A stretch of 50,270 nt of DNA from Kiritimatiellia bacterium (GCA_030745755.1 JASLOA010000018.1:1-50270), one strand, 5' to 3'. Positions 24,829 to 33,794 are shown, counted from the first letter of the stretch. Translations and numbers: made by a program. The notes: a model not told the origin generated them from the sequence alone.

Positions 24829-25895
24829 ACGGGTTGGCGATTCTGGGTTGCCACCCAGTTGCGAAGCTTCTCTGTGGCTGCGCCCGATTCAATGGCCTGT
24901 CGGCTTTGCGTGACGCCGCTTTCGATGGAATCGGTCAGCCCGGCTACGTAGAGTGCGGCGCCGGCATTCATGCATGTGAAGGCAATGCAGCTCTCATGGT
25001 TGCGGCCGCTCAAGACATCCAGGAACCTTGTTCGCTCCCGCTTCAGGTCTCCCGTTGTAGCAATATCGGCAAAAGGCACTGTCTTGAGTCCGAGTTCCTC
25101 CGGTCTCAGTGTGTAGGTGTTGGTGTGACCATCTGCATCTACCTCGTGTACGAGCGATTCACCGCATACGGAAAACTCATCCATTCCGCCGTCCAGGCCT
25201 TCTGCCTTCCCGTGGACCACAAGGCTGCGTGAGTATCCGATAGCCGACATGGTTGCTCCGACAGGCTCAAGAAGGTCCTCGCTGTAGACTCCGCGAACAC
25301 CATGCGAGGGTCGTGCCGGATTGGCAAGGGATGCTGCGATGTTGAGCGTCGAACCAAAACGGATCTGGCTGAGGATGCGCCCCAGGCCGCCGGGATGGAT
25401 GTTCGGGCTCATTCCATTAAAGAGCCCGATGCCCTGTGACTTGATGCTCGCAAGAACGGTGTAGACATCGCACTCGACATCAACACCCAGGGCTTCCGCC
25501 ATATCCACGGTTCCACAGAACGACGTCAATGCCCGTGCACCATGGCGCACCATGGTTGCGCCACAGGCTGACGCAACGATGGCGGCAGCCGTGCTAACGT
25601 TGAAGGTCTTCAACGAGTCCATTCCTGTGCCGCAATTCTCCACCAGGGGACCCTCACTGTCGAGGTGCACCGGGACGGTGTCGAATTCAACGATGGCCCG
25701 CCAGGTACCCACGATCTCTTCGATGGTTTCGCCTTTGCTAGCCAGTGCTGCCAGAAAGGCGCCTTGCTGCAGGTCGGGTTGCTCGTTGTTCAGCACCTCC
25801 TTGAACATGCTGTAGGTCTCTTCCTCTGTCAGGTCCTCTTTGTTGATCAGGCGCTGAATGGTTGCGCCGAACTGCTTCATGGTTTCTTCGTTCAT
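24777..25895 (-). CDS. Divergent TrpD-like phosphoribosyltransferase under B12 riboswitch
   Basis: 372 residues from ATG 25895, with AAGGA seven bases upstream. The fold is that of anthranilate phosphoribosyltransferase (nucleoside phosphorylase class III): helical N terminus, then VENCGTGMDSLKTFNVSTAAA in place of the usual GTGGDxxxTFNIST PRPP loop. The anthranilate-contact KHGN is RHGA here, and the acidic metal pair is reached through an unusual GLDGGMDEF. The core PRPP-binding pattern remains, so an aromatic acceptor other than anthranilate is likely. No other trp gene is present. It is 20 bases behind the dehydrogenase gene, and both follow a cobalamin riboswitch, so a role in cobamide lower-ligand or nucleotide-loop metabolism is inferred. 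Confidence 0.8.
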   Translation of the reverse strand: MNEETMKQFGATIQRLINKEDLTEEETYSMFKEVLNNEQPDLQQGAFLAALASKGETIEEIVGTWRAIVEFDTVPVHLDSEGPLVENCGTGMDSLKTFNVSTAAAIVASACGATMVRHGARALTSFCGTVDMAEALGVDVECDVYTVLASIKSQGIGLFNGMSPNIHPGGLGRILSQIRFGSTLNIAASLANPARPSHGVRGVYSEDLLEPVGATMSAIGYSRSLVVHGKAEGLDGGMDEFSVCGESLVHEVDADGHTNTYTLRPEELGLKTVPFADIATTGDLKRERTRFLDVLSGRNHESCIAFTCMNAGAALYVAGLTDSIESGVTQSRQAIESGAATEKLRNWVATQNRQPVQGLAKLNAATRAKART

Positions 25896-25915
25896 GGTGT
25901 GTCCTTCTGTGTGTT

Positions 25916-26890
25916 TCAGGATTCGGGATAAAGCAAAATCTTCATGCACTGCTGTTCACGCACCAGCTTGATCGCCTGGTCAAGTTGCGAGAGGGGTATG
26001 CGGTGTGAGATCAGGTCATCGACTTGCACGGTGCCGCTGCTGATCCAGTTCAGCGCCTGTTCGCCGTGGCGATAGCTGCACCCGTAGGCGCCCACGAGGG
26101 ACTGCTCATGGTAATGCAGGGCATTGAAGTCAACGGACTGAAGCGTTTCGGTGGGCGAAAGGCCGGAGAACAGAACCAGTCGCCCGCGTGGTGCCAGGTG
26201 CGCCATGGATTCGTGGTAGGCTTCGGTCGACCCCACGGCCACGACGGCAACATCGAATGCGTCATCAGGCTGAGCCCGCTCTGCGGCTCCGAGCATGCTG
26301 CGTCGGTGCGGGTTTGGCTCGAAGATGGTGGGGGAAGCACCCATGGCCAGGGCGGCACGCGAGAGAAATGCCCCCGCGGGGCCTCCGCCCCAGATTCCCA
26401 GGCTTTCGCCAGCTTTCAGTTGCGCCAGTTCAAGCGCATTCAGGCAGCAAGACAGCGGTTCGGCCGTAACGGCGCGATCGTAGTCGCACGCATTCGGGAT
26501 CTCGATGAGACTGTCGACGGGCGCGCACACGTACTCGGCAAATCCACCATCGCGATGGAATCCCATGATCTGCATGCTCCGGCAGAGATTACCGGCGCCC
26601 TGCCGGCAGGGACGGCACGCGCCGCAGCTTGTGCCGGGATAGACATATACGCGCTTGTTCAGCCACGCGGGGTCCACACCTGCCCCCAGTGCCGTCACGT
26701 TGCCCACGACCTCCTCGGCCGGGATGCGGGGAAGCGTCAGGTCGCGGTGCCCCACATCAATCAGCTTGATGTCCGTTCGACACAGACCGGCCACTGCGAC
26801 ATGGATTAGCACTTCGGCCGAGGCCGGCTCTGGGATGGGCAGCTCTACATGCTCAAATGAGCCGATCCGCTCTACAAGAACGGCTTTCAT
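25916..26890 (-). CDS. MDR-family dehydrogenase with altered catalytic zinc site
   Basis: 324 residues from ATG 26890 with GGGAG six bases upstream; the longer frame to 26950 runs through the terminator and is rejected. Medium-chain dehydrogenase fold: catalytic-zinc Cys in GLCRTDIKL, structural-zinc cluster C-GA-C-RP-C-RQGAGNL-C, Rossmann loop GIWGGGPAGAF with an acidic residue (IFEPN) after strand two, which favours NAD. The usual GHE zinc-ligand triplet is AEE (RIPAEEVVG), so the His ligand is missing or replaced. It precedes the TrpD-like gene and follows a cobalamin riboswitch and terminator. It might oxidise or reduce a small alcohol or aldehyde used in cobamide assembly (inference). 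Confidence 0.85.
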   Translation of the reverse strand: MKAVLVERIGSFEHVELPIPEPASAEVLIHVAVAGLCRTDIKLIDVGHRDLTLPRIPAEEVVGNVTALGAGVDPAWLNKRVYVYPGTSCGACRPCRQGAGNLCRSMQIMGFHRDGGFAEYVCAPVDSLIEIPNACDYDRAVTAEPLSCCLNALELAQLKAGESLGIWGGGPAGAFLSRAALAMGASPTIFEPNPHRRSMLGAAERAQPDDAFDVAVVAVGSTEAYHESMAHLAPRGRLVLFSGLSPTETLQSVDFNALHYHEQSLVGAYGCSYRHGEQALNWISSGTVQVDDLISHRIPLSQLDQAIKLVREQQCMKILLYPES

Positions 26891-26900
26891 ATCACTCTCC

Positions 26901-26943
26901 CAAAAAAAGAGGGTTCCGGCAGTATTGCTACTGCCGAAACCCT
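26901..26943 (-). terminator. Riboswitch-controlled terminator before the dehydrogenase gene
   Basis: On the minus strand AGGGTT-t-CGGCAGTA pairs with TACTGCCG-g-AACCCT (15-bp stem, one mismatch, 4-base loop) followed by seven T. It lies 25 bases downstream of the aptamer and 11 bases before the start codon of the dehydrogenase gene, a textbook expression platform. Confidence 0.9.
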
Positions 26944-26967
26944 TTACCATTGCGTTTCGCTCGCTTC

Positions 26968-27120
26968 GCTCCTGTGCGTCTTCTGGCTCTCGGATCAGCC
27001 AGGATGCCGTGATCTTCCCGCTACAGCTATATAACAGTGGTCTTGCGTTACGGCATCCTGTCCCCGATTACAGCGGCGGGACCGCCACGGATTTACACCG
27101 TGTTCCGTTCAACAGGAAGC
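26968..27120 (-). promoter_or_regulatory. Cobalamin riboswitch upstream of the dehydrogenase/TrpD-like pair
   Basis: Minus-strand aptamer segments in order: GCTTCCTGT (P1 5' side), GGAACACGGTGTAAATCCG, GGCGGTCCCGCCGCTGTAA, GACCACTG, GCGGGAAG, CATCCTGGCTG and the B12-box-like GAGAGCCAGAAGAC, closed by ACAGGAGC (P1 3' side). A TTGACA at 27199-27194 could be the -35, but the -10 is unclear. Ligand binding is expected to promote the terminator at 26901-26943. Confidence 0.9.
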
Positions 27121-27259
27121 AGTCATCCCATATTCGACATCTGCCGAATACGGGGTCAAATTGTGGGGATAGGATCAGTCGTTATTGAGAAGGTGTCAAG
27201 CATGGACCGCCCTGAACGTGTTTCGTAGATGATGGGGCCGGTGACAGGGGCGGTTCGAA

Positions 27260-28054
27260 TCACGAAAGCGTTCCGCTGGCACGCAGCAGCACGCCCAGGG
27301 CGAGGGTGACAAGTTCGATCAGTTCGCTGCCCGCGCCCAGAATGTCGCCTGTTACGCCGCCGATGCGCTTCCTGCAACGGAGCCCGAACAGCCGGGCAAC
27401 GAGCAGCGAAGTCAGCATGCCCATTGCTGCGTGGTGGAGCGGCAAGCCGGGCCAGAGAAACAGGATTGCCACGGTCAGGGCAGCGGCGAGCAACCAGTGT
27501 CGTGAGCGGGCCTCCTGCACAAACCGAGAGGCGGTGCCCGATTCGGTTCGCGCGTAGGGATGCGCTACGGCTAAGTCTACCACGCCCATGCGGGCAAGAA
27601 CGAAGGACACGGCGATCCATTCCTGGCCTCCGCTGCGCAGCAGGTGTGCGTAGCATGTCCACTTCCCCAGGATTGTGAGGATCAAGGCGACGACACCGAA
27701 GGTCCCAATGTGGGAATCCTTCATGATTGCCAGGATCCGTTCCCGGTCGTATCCGCCCCACCAACCGTCGGCCCAGTCTGCCAGTCCGTCCAGGTGAAAG
27801 CCGCGTGTCAGCAGCGCGGCGACTGTCAGTAGCAAGACGGCGATACCACCCGAGGGTAGCGGCAGAGGAATGGCGTCAAGCGAGTGGGCTACCAGGAGCA
27901 CGATCCCGCCCAGGAGAAGCCCTACGAGCGGGAACCATCCGAGTGATGCTGCGGGGGTGGCTCCTTCCCGCCCCGGCACCGGCAGAATGGTCAGGGTCCG
28001 CACGGCGGTTACGAGTCCGCCCAGGAATGGGCACCTGGTGTGGTTCTCACTCAT
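27260..28054 (-). CDS. cobS: Adenosylcobinamide-GDP ribazoletransferase (cobalamin synthase)
   Basis: 264 residues from ATG 28054, which overlaps the cobT 3' end by eight bases. Polytopic membrane enzyme with the diagnostic [17 protein letters not shown] (acidic metal-binding cluster) and [15 protein letters not shown]. It joins adenosylcobinamide-GDP, made by CobU, to the alpha-riboside phosphate made by CobT. Last gene of the seven-gene btuF-to-cobS operon. Confidence 0.95.
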   Translation of the reverse strand: MSENHTRCPFLGGLVTAVRTLTILPVPGREGATPAASLGWFPLVGLLLGGIVLLVAHSLDAIPLPLPSGGIAVLLLTVAALLTRGFHLDGLADWADGWWGGYDRERILAIMKDSHIGTFGVVALILTILGKWTCYAHLLRSGGQEWIAVSFVLARMGVVDLAVAHPYARTESGTASRFVQEARSRHWLLAAALTVAILFLWPGLPLHHAAMGMLTSLLVARLFGLRCRKRIGGVTGDILGAGSELIELVTLALGVLLRASGTLS

Positions 28055-29117
28055 CTCGGTTGCTGACTCCTGCTCCGCTGAATGTGGCCATCTCGTTGTA
28101 GGTCTTGATGGCGGCTTCAATGATGGGCATGGCCAGCGCCGCGCCTGTTCCTTCGCCGAGGCGTAGGTCCAGGTTCAGAATGGGGTCGACGCCCATCGCT
28201 TCGAGTACGCGCCGATGGCCCTGCTCATTGGAGCGGTGACTGAACATGAGGTAGTCGGCCGCCTCTGGCTTGGCCTTGATGGCGCACAGTGCACCGGCGG
28301 TTGAGATGAAACCGTCAACAACCACGGGAATGCGGTTGGCGGCCGCGCCAAGAACGAGTCCGCAAATGCCGGCGATTTCGAGTCCGCCAATGGCGGCGAG
28401 CGCGCCCAGCGGAGTGTCGAGCTGCGCCCTATTTGCGTCGATGGCACGCTTGATAACCTCTATCTTGTGTGCAAGCGCGCTGTCATCGATTCCGGTGCCG
28501 CGCCCGGTAATCTCCTCGACCGGAAGATTCAGTAGAACCGAGAAGAGCGCCGTGGAGGCGGTCGTGTTGCCGATGCCCATTTCCCCGGAAGCCAGCAGAT
28601 CGACCTTGTCGGCTGCGGCCTGGCAGGACATCTCGATGCCCACAGAGACGGCCTGGAGCATCTCGTCTTCGGTCATGGCGGGTCCTTGCGCCATGTTGGC
28701 AGTGCCTGGACGCACTTTGCGCCGGCAGAGCGTGTCATCAGCGGCTTCCAATGGGTCGTTGACGCCGATGTCCACCACTCGGAGCTCTGCACCGGCGTGC
28801 CGGGTCAGTACGTTGATGGCGGCGCCCCCGGCGAGCATATTCATGACCATCTGCGGGGTCACTTCTGCCGGGAATGCGGAGACGCCTTCGGCCACGACGC
28901 CGTGGTCGGCGGCAAAAGCCACCACACGCTTGCGCTTGCAGGTGGGGGTCGCTGTTCCGCGCGCCTTGCAGTAGGCCATGGCAATGGCCTCCAGTCGGCC
29001 GAGGCTCCCCTGTGGCTTGGTAAGGTCGTCGAGATGAGCTTGAATGACGTCGGACAGGGATTCGTCAACGGAGCTGATGGCGTTAAGGGTGTTCGTGACG
29101 GCTTGTTCTGTGCTCAC
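28047..29117 (-). CDS. cobT: Nicotinate-nucleotide:DMB phosphoribosyltransferase
   Basis: 356 residues, the normal CobT length. Motifs: [13 protein letters not shown] near the N terminus, [10 protein letters not shown], the loop [14 protein letters not shown], and the C-terminal catalytic Glu in [11 protein letters not shown]. It activates the lower-ligand base (dimethylbenzimidazole or another) as its alpha-riboside phosphate. Start overlaps the cobU stop by four bases. Confidence 0.96.
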   Translation of the reverse strand: MSTEQAVTNTLNAISSVDESLSDVIQAHLDDLTKPQGSLGRLEAIAMAYCKARGTATPTCKRKRVVAFAADHGVVAEGVSAFPAEVTPQMVMNMLAGGAAINVLTRHAGAELRVVDIGVNDPLEAADDTLCRRKVRPGTANMAQGPAMTEDEMLQAVSVGIEMSCQAAADKVDLLASGEMGIGNTTASTALFSVLLNLPVEEITGRGTGIDDSALAHKIEVIKRAIDANRAQLDTPLGALAAIGGLEIAGICGLVLGAAANRIPVVVDGFISTAGALCAIKAKPEAADYLMFSHRSNEQGHRRVLEAMGVDPILNLDLRLGEGTGAALAMPIIEAAIKTYNEMATFSGAGVSNRDE

Positions 29118-29665
29118 AGGCTTGGTCCCTTCCGTGGTTTGATGATGGTTGGAATGCCGCTTACGGCAAATACGACCGTGTCGGCCAGGGCGGCGATAGA
29201 CTGGTTTAGAAATCCTGTTTCATCCCGGAACCGACGGGCGAGCGCGTTCTCCGGCACGATTCCCATGCCGACTTCGTTGGTGACCAGGATGATGTCACAT
29301 GGCGGGTCGCGTAGAACGCCCAGCAGATCGTCGACCTCGGCCGGGGTCTCGTCCGTCGCTTCAGGACGGCACAGCAGGTTGCTCATCCAGATGGTCAGAC
29401 AGTCCACCAGCACGACGTCTGTGCCGGGCGGAAGTGAGCGAAGCGTGCCGGCCAGGTCGTAGGGCTCCTCGATGGTTACAAATTTCGGGTCGCGCTCGAG
29501 TTTGTGACGTGCAACGCGTGCCTCCATCTCAGCATCATACACCTGTGCCGTGGCAATGAAGACGGGGTGTGTGCCGGTGGTTGCCTGCTCAAGAGCGTAG
29601 CGGCTCTTACCACTGCGGCAGCCGCCGGTGACGAGCGTGATGTGTTGGGTTGCTTCCGGGTTCAT
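29114..29665 (-). CDS. cobU: Adenosylcobinamide kinase/guanylyltransferase
   Basis: 183 residues. P-loop [17 protein letters not shown], the second nucleotide element [14 protein letters not shown] and [13 protein letters not shown] define CobU/CobP. It phosphorylates adenosylcobinamide and transfers GMP to give the GDP-activated substrate of CobS. It begins 24 bases after cbiR and overlaps cobT. Confidence 0.96.
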   Translation of the reverse strand: MNPEATQHITLVTGGCRSGKSRYALEQATTGTHPVFIATAQVYDAEMEARVARHKLERDPKFVTIEEPYDLAGTLRSLPPGTDVVLVDCLTIWMSNLLCRPEATDETPAEVDDLLGVLRDPPCDIILVTNEVGMGIVPENALARRFRDETGFLNQSIAALADTVVFAVSGIPTIIKPRKGPSL

Positions 29666-29689
29666 GTGCTGAATGACTCCTACTCTCCT

Positions 29690-30517
29690 CTATGCAGACT
29701 CGGCGGGCAAGAGGGAATGCATGGTGCGCATGGATGAGGCGAAGTGCGGTTCCGAGAAGACCTCCAGAGTGAGGACGCGCGGCGTGTCGGCATCGGCGCT
29801 GAGCGTCTGGAGGACGCGATCGAGAGCGGCCGGATCCAGGTGCTCCAGTCCGCGGTGGTCCTTTCCGTCGCGGATGCCGTGGGCATGGAGTACGCGTGTG
29901 CGCGTGAAGTAGCGGTCCAGGTGTTCCTCGAGGTCGAATCCATAGAGCAGGATGTGCCCGATGTCGAGGCAGACCCCAAGGTCATATGACTCGATGATCG
30001 GGGCGAGAAACTCGAAACGGTAGGCCAGTGTCTCCACGCACAGATGGCGTGAGGGTACGCCCGTGACGAGAATGTCTTCAATTGAACGCGACACATTCTC
30101 GGTCCAGGATTCAATATCCGCTGCGGGAGTGGGTTCCCTGGATGTGGTGTCAAATGCATCGACATGCAGAACAGTGGCGAAGGCGTCCAGATCTGTGGTC
30201 GCTTCAATCATGCTCTTGCATGCGTCGACCGACTGTCGACGCCCGTCGTCATCGCTGTGGCCCAGTTGCAGGTCGATAGGCAAATGGACCGTGAAGCTGA
30301 GACTGTTCTCTTCAGCCAGTTGCCGGAGCTCCTGGATGGACGCGGGGGAGGGGACGTTTGTCATCTCCGGTATCTCAAACAGAAGCAGCTCGATATCGTC
30401 GACGAGCGGCGCCAGTGCCCTGACATTCGGCAGTATGTCTGCCGGGATGATGTAGGAGGTCGTGCCCACTCGGAACGGGAAACGTCCCTTTACGCTTGGA
30501 ATGCCGTCAAGACTCAT
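29690..30517 (-). CDS. cbiR: CbiR-type cobamide-remodelling hydrolase
   Basis: 275 residues from ATG 30517, overlapping the btuD stop by 11 bases. TIM-barrel protein of the AP-endonuclease-2 superfamily. Probable metal ligands are in order: FTVHLPID (His), VLHVDAFD (His), LCVETLAYRF (Glu), GVCLDIGH (Asp, His), VLHAHGIRDG (His) and LTLEVFSEP (Glu). The N-terminal FRVGTTSYIIPADILPNV is typical of CbiR, the Akkermansia enzyme that hydrolyses the phosphoribosyl linkage of imported cobamides so the lower ligand can be replaced. Its place between the cobamide ABC importer and cobUTS fits that role. Annotated by motif and context. Confidence 0.88.
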   Translation of the reverse strand: MSLDGIPSVKGRFPFRVGTTSYIIPADILPNVRALAPLVDDIELLLFEIPEMTNVPSPASIQELRQLAEENSLSFTVHLPIDLQLGHSDDDGRRQSVDACKSMIEATTDLDAFATVLHVDAFDTTSREPTPAADIESWTENVSRSIEDILVTGVPSRHLCVETLAYRFEFLAPIIESYDLGVCLDIGHILLYGFDLEEHLDRYFTRTRVLHAHGIRDGKDHRGLEHLDPAALDRVLQTLSADADTPRVLTLEVFSEPHFASSMRTMHSLLPAESA

Positions 30518-31811
30518 GATGGGGGGTGTCCTCTGCAGATGATGCCTGTGGTGACGCCACCGTGGCCAGAAGCGTGAAGAGGTCTGCCACGGACTGCCAT
30601 TCCCTGGCACCCTTGTCAACCAGCTGCGCTGCGGTTGTGGTGGCGCGCCGATCGGGAGTGTAGTCGCGATCACCCACGCCGGCGGCAAGGAAGACCGGGG
30701 TATTCTGCTCCAGCGCACGTGCGGCAAGGTCAAGGTTCACGGCGTTGCCGGGACCGAAGGGTGTGGGGCAGACGACCACGGCGTCAGCCTGGCGCGCTTG
30801 CGTCTCTGCCTCGACAAAGGTCTGTGCGCCGATGGCTGAGAACGGCTGCTCGAATGTCCCCTCTATACCAAGCGCGGCAGCGGTCAGGCTGTCGCTGTCG
30901 CCCTGGTTGAGCACACCACAGGTTACCGTGTAGTCGCACAGGTGCAGGCGCCGCAGGATTTCTTCGCCGCTTCCGCCCCCGGCGATGCAGTGAATGTGGA
31001 TGCCCTTGCCGCTGCGCCCGGGAGCCAGGCGAGGACTGGGTGTCACCATGACAGATCCGTTGACCGGGTTGGGCTGTACCCGCACATCGCAATGGTAGAC
31101 CTCCCGCAGTCGTTCTTCGGTCAGCACATCGGCCGGTGGTCCATCGGCGACGAGTCGGCCGTGATCCAGCAGCAGCAGTCGCCCACAGAATTCGGCCGCT
31201 ATGTTCAGGTCATGGCTGACGGTCAGAATTGTGACACCGGCCTCGCGATTCAAGCGCTCCACAATCTGCATCACCTCAAGCGCATGGTTGATGTCGAGAT
31301 GCGAGGTGGCCTCGTCCATCAGGATCATACGCGGCTGCTGCGCAAGTACCATCGCAATGACGGCGCGCTGTTTCTCGCCGCCACTCAGCTCGGGAAAGGG
31401 GCGATGGCGCATTTCCATGACGTCGGTATAGACCATGGCTTGCTCAACAATGTGGCGATCCTCGGGCGACAGGGCGTGGCGTACCCCGATGGCGTGCGTT
31501 CGCCCCATGGCTACGAGCGCCTCCACGGTGAAAGCCATGGGGGTGCTGAGCTCCTGGGGGACGACGCCCACACGTTTGGCCCGTTCGACAGATTTCAATC
31601 CGGAAACGTCTTTCCCGAAGAGCGATACACGTCCGCTCATGCGTGGCAGCAGCCCCGTCGCGGCACGGATGAGCGTGGTCTTGCCGCAGCCATTGGGTCC
31701 GATCACGCCACAGAGCGATCCGGGTTCGATGCTGAAGGAGATGTCGTCGAAGACCGGCACATTCCGATAGCCGCCGGTAACCTTGTTGAATGTAAGGGCG
31801 GGAGTGCTCAT
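30507..31811 (-). CDS. btuD: Cobalamin ABC transporter ATPase with extra C-terminal domain
   Basis: 434 residues from ATG 31811; about 255 are a BtuD/FecE-type ABC ATPase (Walker A GPNGCGKTTLI, signature LSGGEKQR, Walker B MILMDEATSHLD, switch TVSHD). Residues about 270-430 form a second domain starting GKGIHIHCIAGGGSGEEILRRL, with CGVLNQGDSDSLTAAALG, ADAVVVCPTPFGPGNAVN and TPVFLAAGVGDRDY, a Rossmann-like alpha/beta pattern with glycine-rich loops. I do not recognise its function. It may bind a nucleotide or corrinoid and link transport to salvage. The start overlaps the btuC stop (ATGA). Confidence 0.9.
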   Translation of the reverse strand: MSTPALTFNKVTGGYRNVPVFDDISFSIEPGSLCGVIGPNGCGKTTLIRAATGLLPRMSGRVSLFGKDVSGLKSVERAKRVGVVPQELSTPMAFTVEALVAMGRTHAIGVRHALSPEDRHIVEQAMVYTDVMEMRHRPFPELSGGEKQRAVIAMVLAQQPRMILMDEATSHLDINHALEVMQIVERLNREAGVTILTVSHDLNIAAEFCGRLLLLDHGRLVADGPPADVLTEERLREVYHCDVRVQPNPVNGSVMVTPSPRLAPGRSGKGIHIHCIAGGGSGEEILRRLHLCDYTVTCGVLNQGDSDSLTAAALGIEGTFEQPFSAIGAQTFVEAETQARQADAVVVCPTPFGPGNAVNLDLAARALEQNTPVFLAAGVGDRDYTPDRRATTTAAQLVDKGAREWQSVADLFTLLATVASPQASSAEDTPHHES

Positions 31812-32809
31812 TCGACCCACCCCTTTCGGCCACGCAGCTTGAGAATGGCAAGAAAGAACGGCCCACCGCACAGGGCGGTCAGGACGCCTACCGGAATCTC
31901 GCGCGGGGCCAGGACCGAACGCGCGAGGGCGTCGCACAGCGCCAGGAACACGCCCCCCGCGAGGGCCGTGGCCGGAATCAGGCGGCGGTGCCCGGGTCCC
32001 AGCAGGCTGCGCATCACATGTGGAACGATGAGACCAACGAAACCAATCAGGCCGGCCAGCGATACGGCCGCCGCCGCCAGCAGACTGCCCAGGACAAGCC
32101 CGATGGCAGTCAGCAGTTCCGTGCGAACACCCACATGATGCGCGACCTCGCGTCCCAGTGTCAGGGCATCGAGTTGCGGGGCGATAAGCCAGGCGGCAAC
32201 GATGCCACCGACAACCACGACCGTGGTTACGAGCATCTGCACCTGGGATGCTGGTTGCAGGTTTCCGAGCATCCACCAGATCACACTGTGCAGGCCTTCG
32301 CGGGGTGCGGTGGCGACCAGAAACATCAGGATGCTCGACGCAATGGCGCTCACGATAACGCCGCTGAGAATGAGACTGTAGACCGAGGCGCGGGTCCCAC
32401 CGGCTACAGCAAGAACAGTCAACAAGGCCAGCATGGCGCCTGCGAACGCGGTGGTGGGCAGAAGCAAGGCGGTGACCGCACCACCGAGTCCGGTGAGGAT
32501 GGCCGCGGCCGCGCCGAGACCGGCGCCACTGCTGACTCCCAGGATGTAAGGCTCCGCAAGCGGGTTGCGCAACAGCGCCTGGAATACCACGCCCGCGCAC
32601 GAGAGCGCCGCCCCCACGACGAGACCGGTGACGATACGATGGAGTCGGAGTGAGAGAATGGCTCGCCCGACAGGGGTCCCGATGGCGGGGAGCCCGAAAC
32701 CTGACGGGCCGCTAAGAGCGCACAGGACAAGAAGCAGCACGCCGGCGAGCGCAAGGAGGACGATGGGCCATCGCGATGAGCCACACGGTACTTTTGGTTC
32801 ACAGATCAT
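31808..32809 (-). CDS. btuC: Cobalamin ABC transporter permease (FecCD family)
   Basis: 333 residues from ATG 32809, with AAGGGG upstream; it overlaps the btuF stop by 11 bases. About nine or ten TM helices. FecCD family landmarks: RLHRIVTGLVVGAALSCAG, FQALLRNPLAEPYILGVSSG, and the coupling helix region LAGLIGFVGLIVPHVMR. Forms the membrane channel of the BtuFCD importer for corrinoids. Confidence 0.94.
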   Translation of the reverse strand: MICEPKVPCGSSRWPIVLLALAGVLLLVLCALSGPSGFGLPAIGTPVGRAILSLRLHRIVTGLVVGAALSCAGVVFQALLRNPLAEPYILGVSSGAGLGAAAAILTGLGGAVTALLLPTTAFAGAMLALLTVLAVAGGTRASVYSLILSGVIVSAIASSILMFLVATAPREGLHSVIWWMLGNLQPASQVQMLVTTVVVVGGIVAAWLIAPQLDALTLGREVAHHVGVRTELLTAIGLVLGSLLAAAAVSLAGLIGFVGLIVPHVMRSLLGPGHRRLIPATALAGGVFLALCDALARSVLAPREIPVGVLTALCGGPFFLAILKLRGRKGWVE

Positions 32810-33716
32810 GTTCGGCCCCTTGCTGCGCCTGGCGTACGCAGTCCCGCAGTGCCGCAAGGCCCTCCAGCAGTCGCGGTCCCGGACGCAGTAAGACATCGTA
32901 ATGGAGCTGGTCAAAGATATGGCCGCTCTTTACCGCGTTGATATGCTCCCATCCGGAGCGACGTCGGATCATCTCAGCCGCGCCATCGCTCGGCCCCATA
33001 TAGAGGCAGAGGATGATATCTGGATTTTCTGCGATAACCTGTTCAGGCCCGATTTGAAAATAGTCCTTCTTGACGGAATCGGCAATGGGTCGTCCTCCTG
33101 CCAGTCGGATGAGATCGGCGAGGAAGGTGTGGCTGCCGATTGTCGTCATGGGGTCGTGCCAGACTTCGGCGTAGACGGAGACCGGAGACCGGCGGTCGGC
33201 GGTCGGCTTGTCCGTCGTAGCCTCGGCGAAGTCGGAAAGTCGGAGGTTGGCACGGGCCTGGTCGATGGCATCGGCAAGCGACGACGCCAGTGCATCGGCT
33301 TCGGCCTGATGGCCCGTGAGTGTGCCCAACTCCCGCAGCATAGGGACGATGTCGTCCAGTCCCTTGCAGCGGATGCGATGGTGACGGATCCCCATGCGAG
33401 TAATCTGTGTAGCAACGGTCTCATCAGCCAGGGCGGTATCCAGAACCAGGGTTGGCTCCGCACGGGCGAGGAGCTCAAGGGATGGCGTGCCGAAGCCACC
33501 GATGACGGGAATGCGCTCTATGGCCTCGGGAGGAAAATCACAAACGGAAGTACGGCCCACGATAAGGTCAGCCGCCCCGATGGCGCACAGACTCTCGGTG
33601 AGGCTGGGTGCGAGGGAGACGATGCGGATGTCTTGTGTGGGTGTCGCGGGAGGAGGACGACAGCCGGAGAGCACGAGGCTGATCAGTAGGATGGCACCTG
33701 TCGAGAATGGTTGCAT
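32799..33716 (-). CDS. btuF: Cobalamin-binding lipoprotein, ABC importer
   Basis: 305 residues from ATG 33716. Signal peptide ends in a lipobox (LVLSGC), so it is a lipoprotein facing the periplasm. Helical-backbone SBP fold: RIVSLAPSLTESLCAIGAADLIVGRT, IPVIGGFGTPSLELLARAEP, the DIVPMLRELG helix and ENPDIILCLYMG. It delivers cobamides to BtuC. First gene of the btuF-to-cobS operon; no riboswitch was seen directly upstream. Residues about 161-180 (FAEATTDKPTADRRSP) are encoded by an inserted palindromic repeat. Confidence 0.92.
   Translation of the reverse strand: MQPFSTGAILLISLVLSGCRPPPATPTQDIRIVSLAPSLTESLCAIGAADLIVGRTSVCDFPPEAIERIPVIGGFGTPSLELLARAEPTLVLDTALADETVATQITRMGIRHHRIRCKGLDDIVPMLRELGTLTGHQAEADALASSLADAIDQARANLRLSDFAEATTDKPTADRRSPVSVYAEVWHDPMTTIGSHTFLADLIRLAGGRPIADSVKKDYFQIGPEQVIAENPDIILCLYMGPSDGAAEMIRRRSGWEHINAVKSGHIFDQLHYDVLLRPGPRLLEGLAALRDCVRQAQQGAEHDL
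33176..33240. repeat. Palindromic repeat within btuF
   Basis: The run around GGTCGGCTTGTCCGTCGTAG with a CTCGGCGAAGTCGG tail matches, at most positions, the element at 46144-46212 inside the beta-galactosidase gene. It is translated in btuF without breaking the frame. Same orientation relative to both host genes but read in different frames. Confidence 0.75.
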
Positions 33717-33794
33717 GCGGTTAGACTCCCTGTGAAGGAGAAAATATCCAATATCCAACACTCAAATCCAATGACCAAGTAGAGAATAGGTGAC

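Noticed and set aside
24777..25895. Simple annotation as tryptophan-pathway trpD
   Set aside because: Key PRPP and anthranilate motifs are altered, no trp genes are near, and a B12 riboswitch controls it.
30507..32600. A 697-codon open frame covering btuD plus part of btuC in reverse
   Set aside because: Only residues from ATG 31811 look like an ABC ATPase; the upstream part is an out-of-frame reading of btuC with low-complexity Arg/His/Ser composition.
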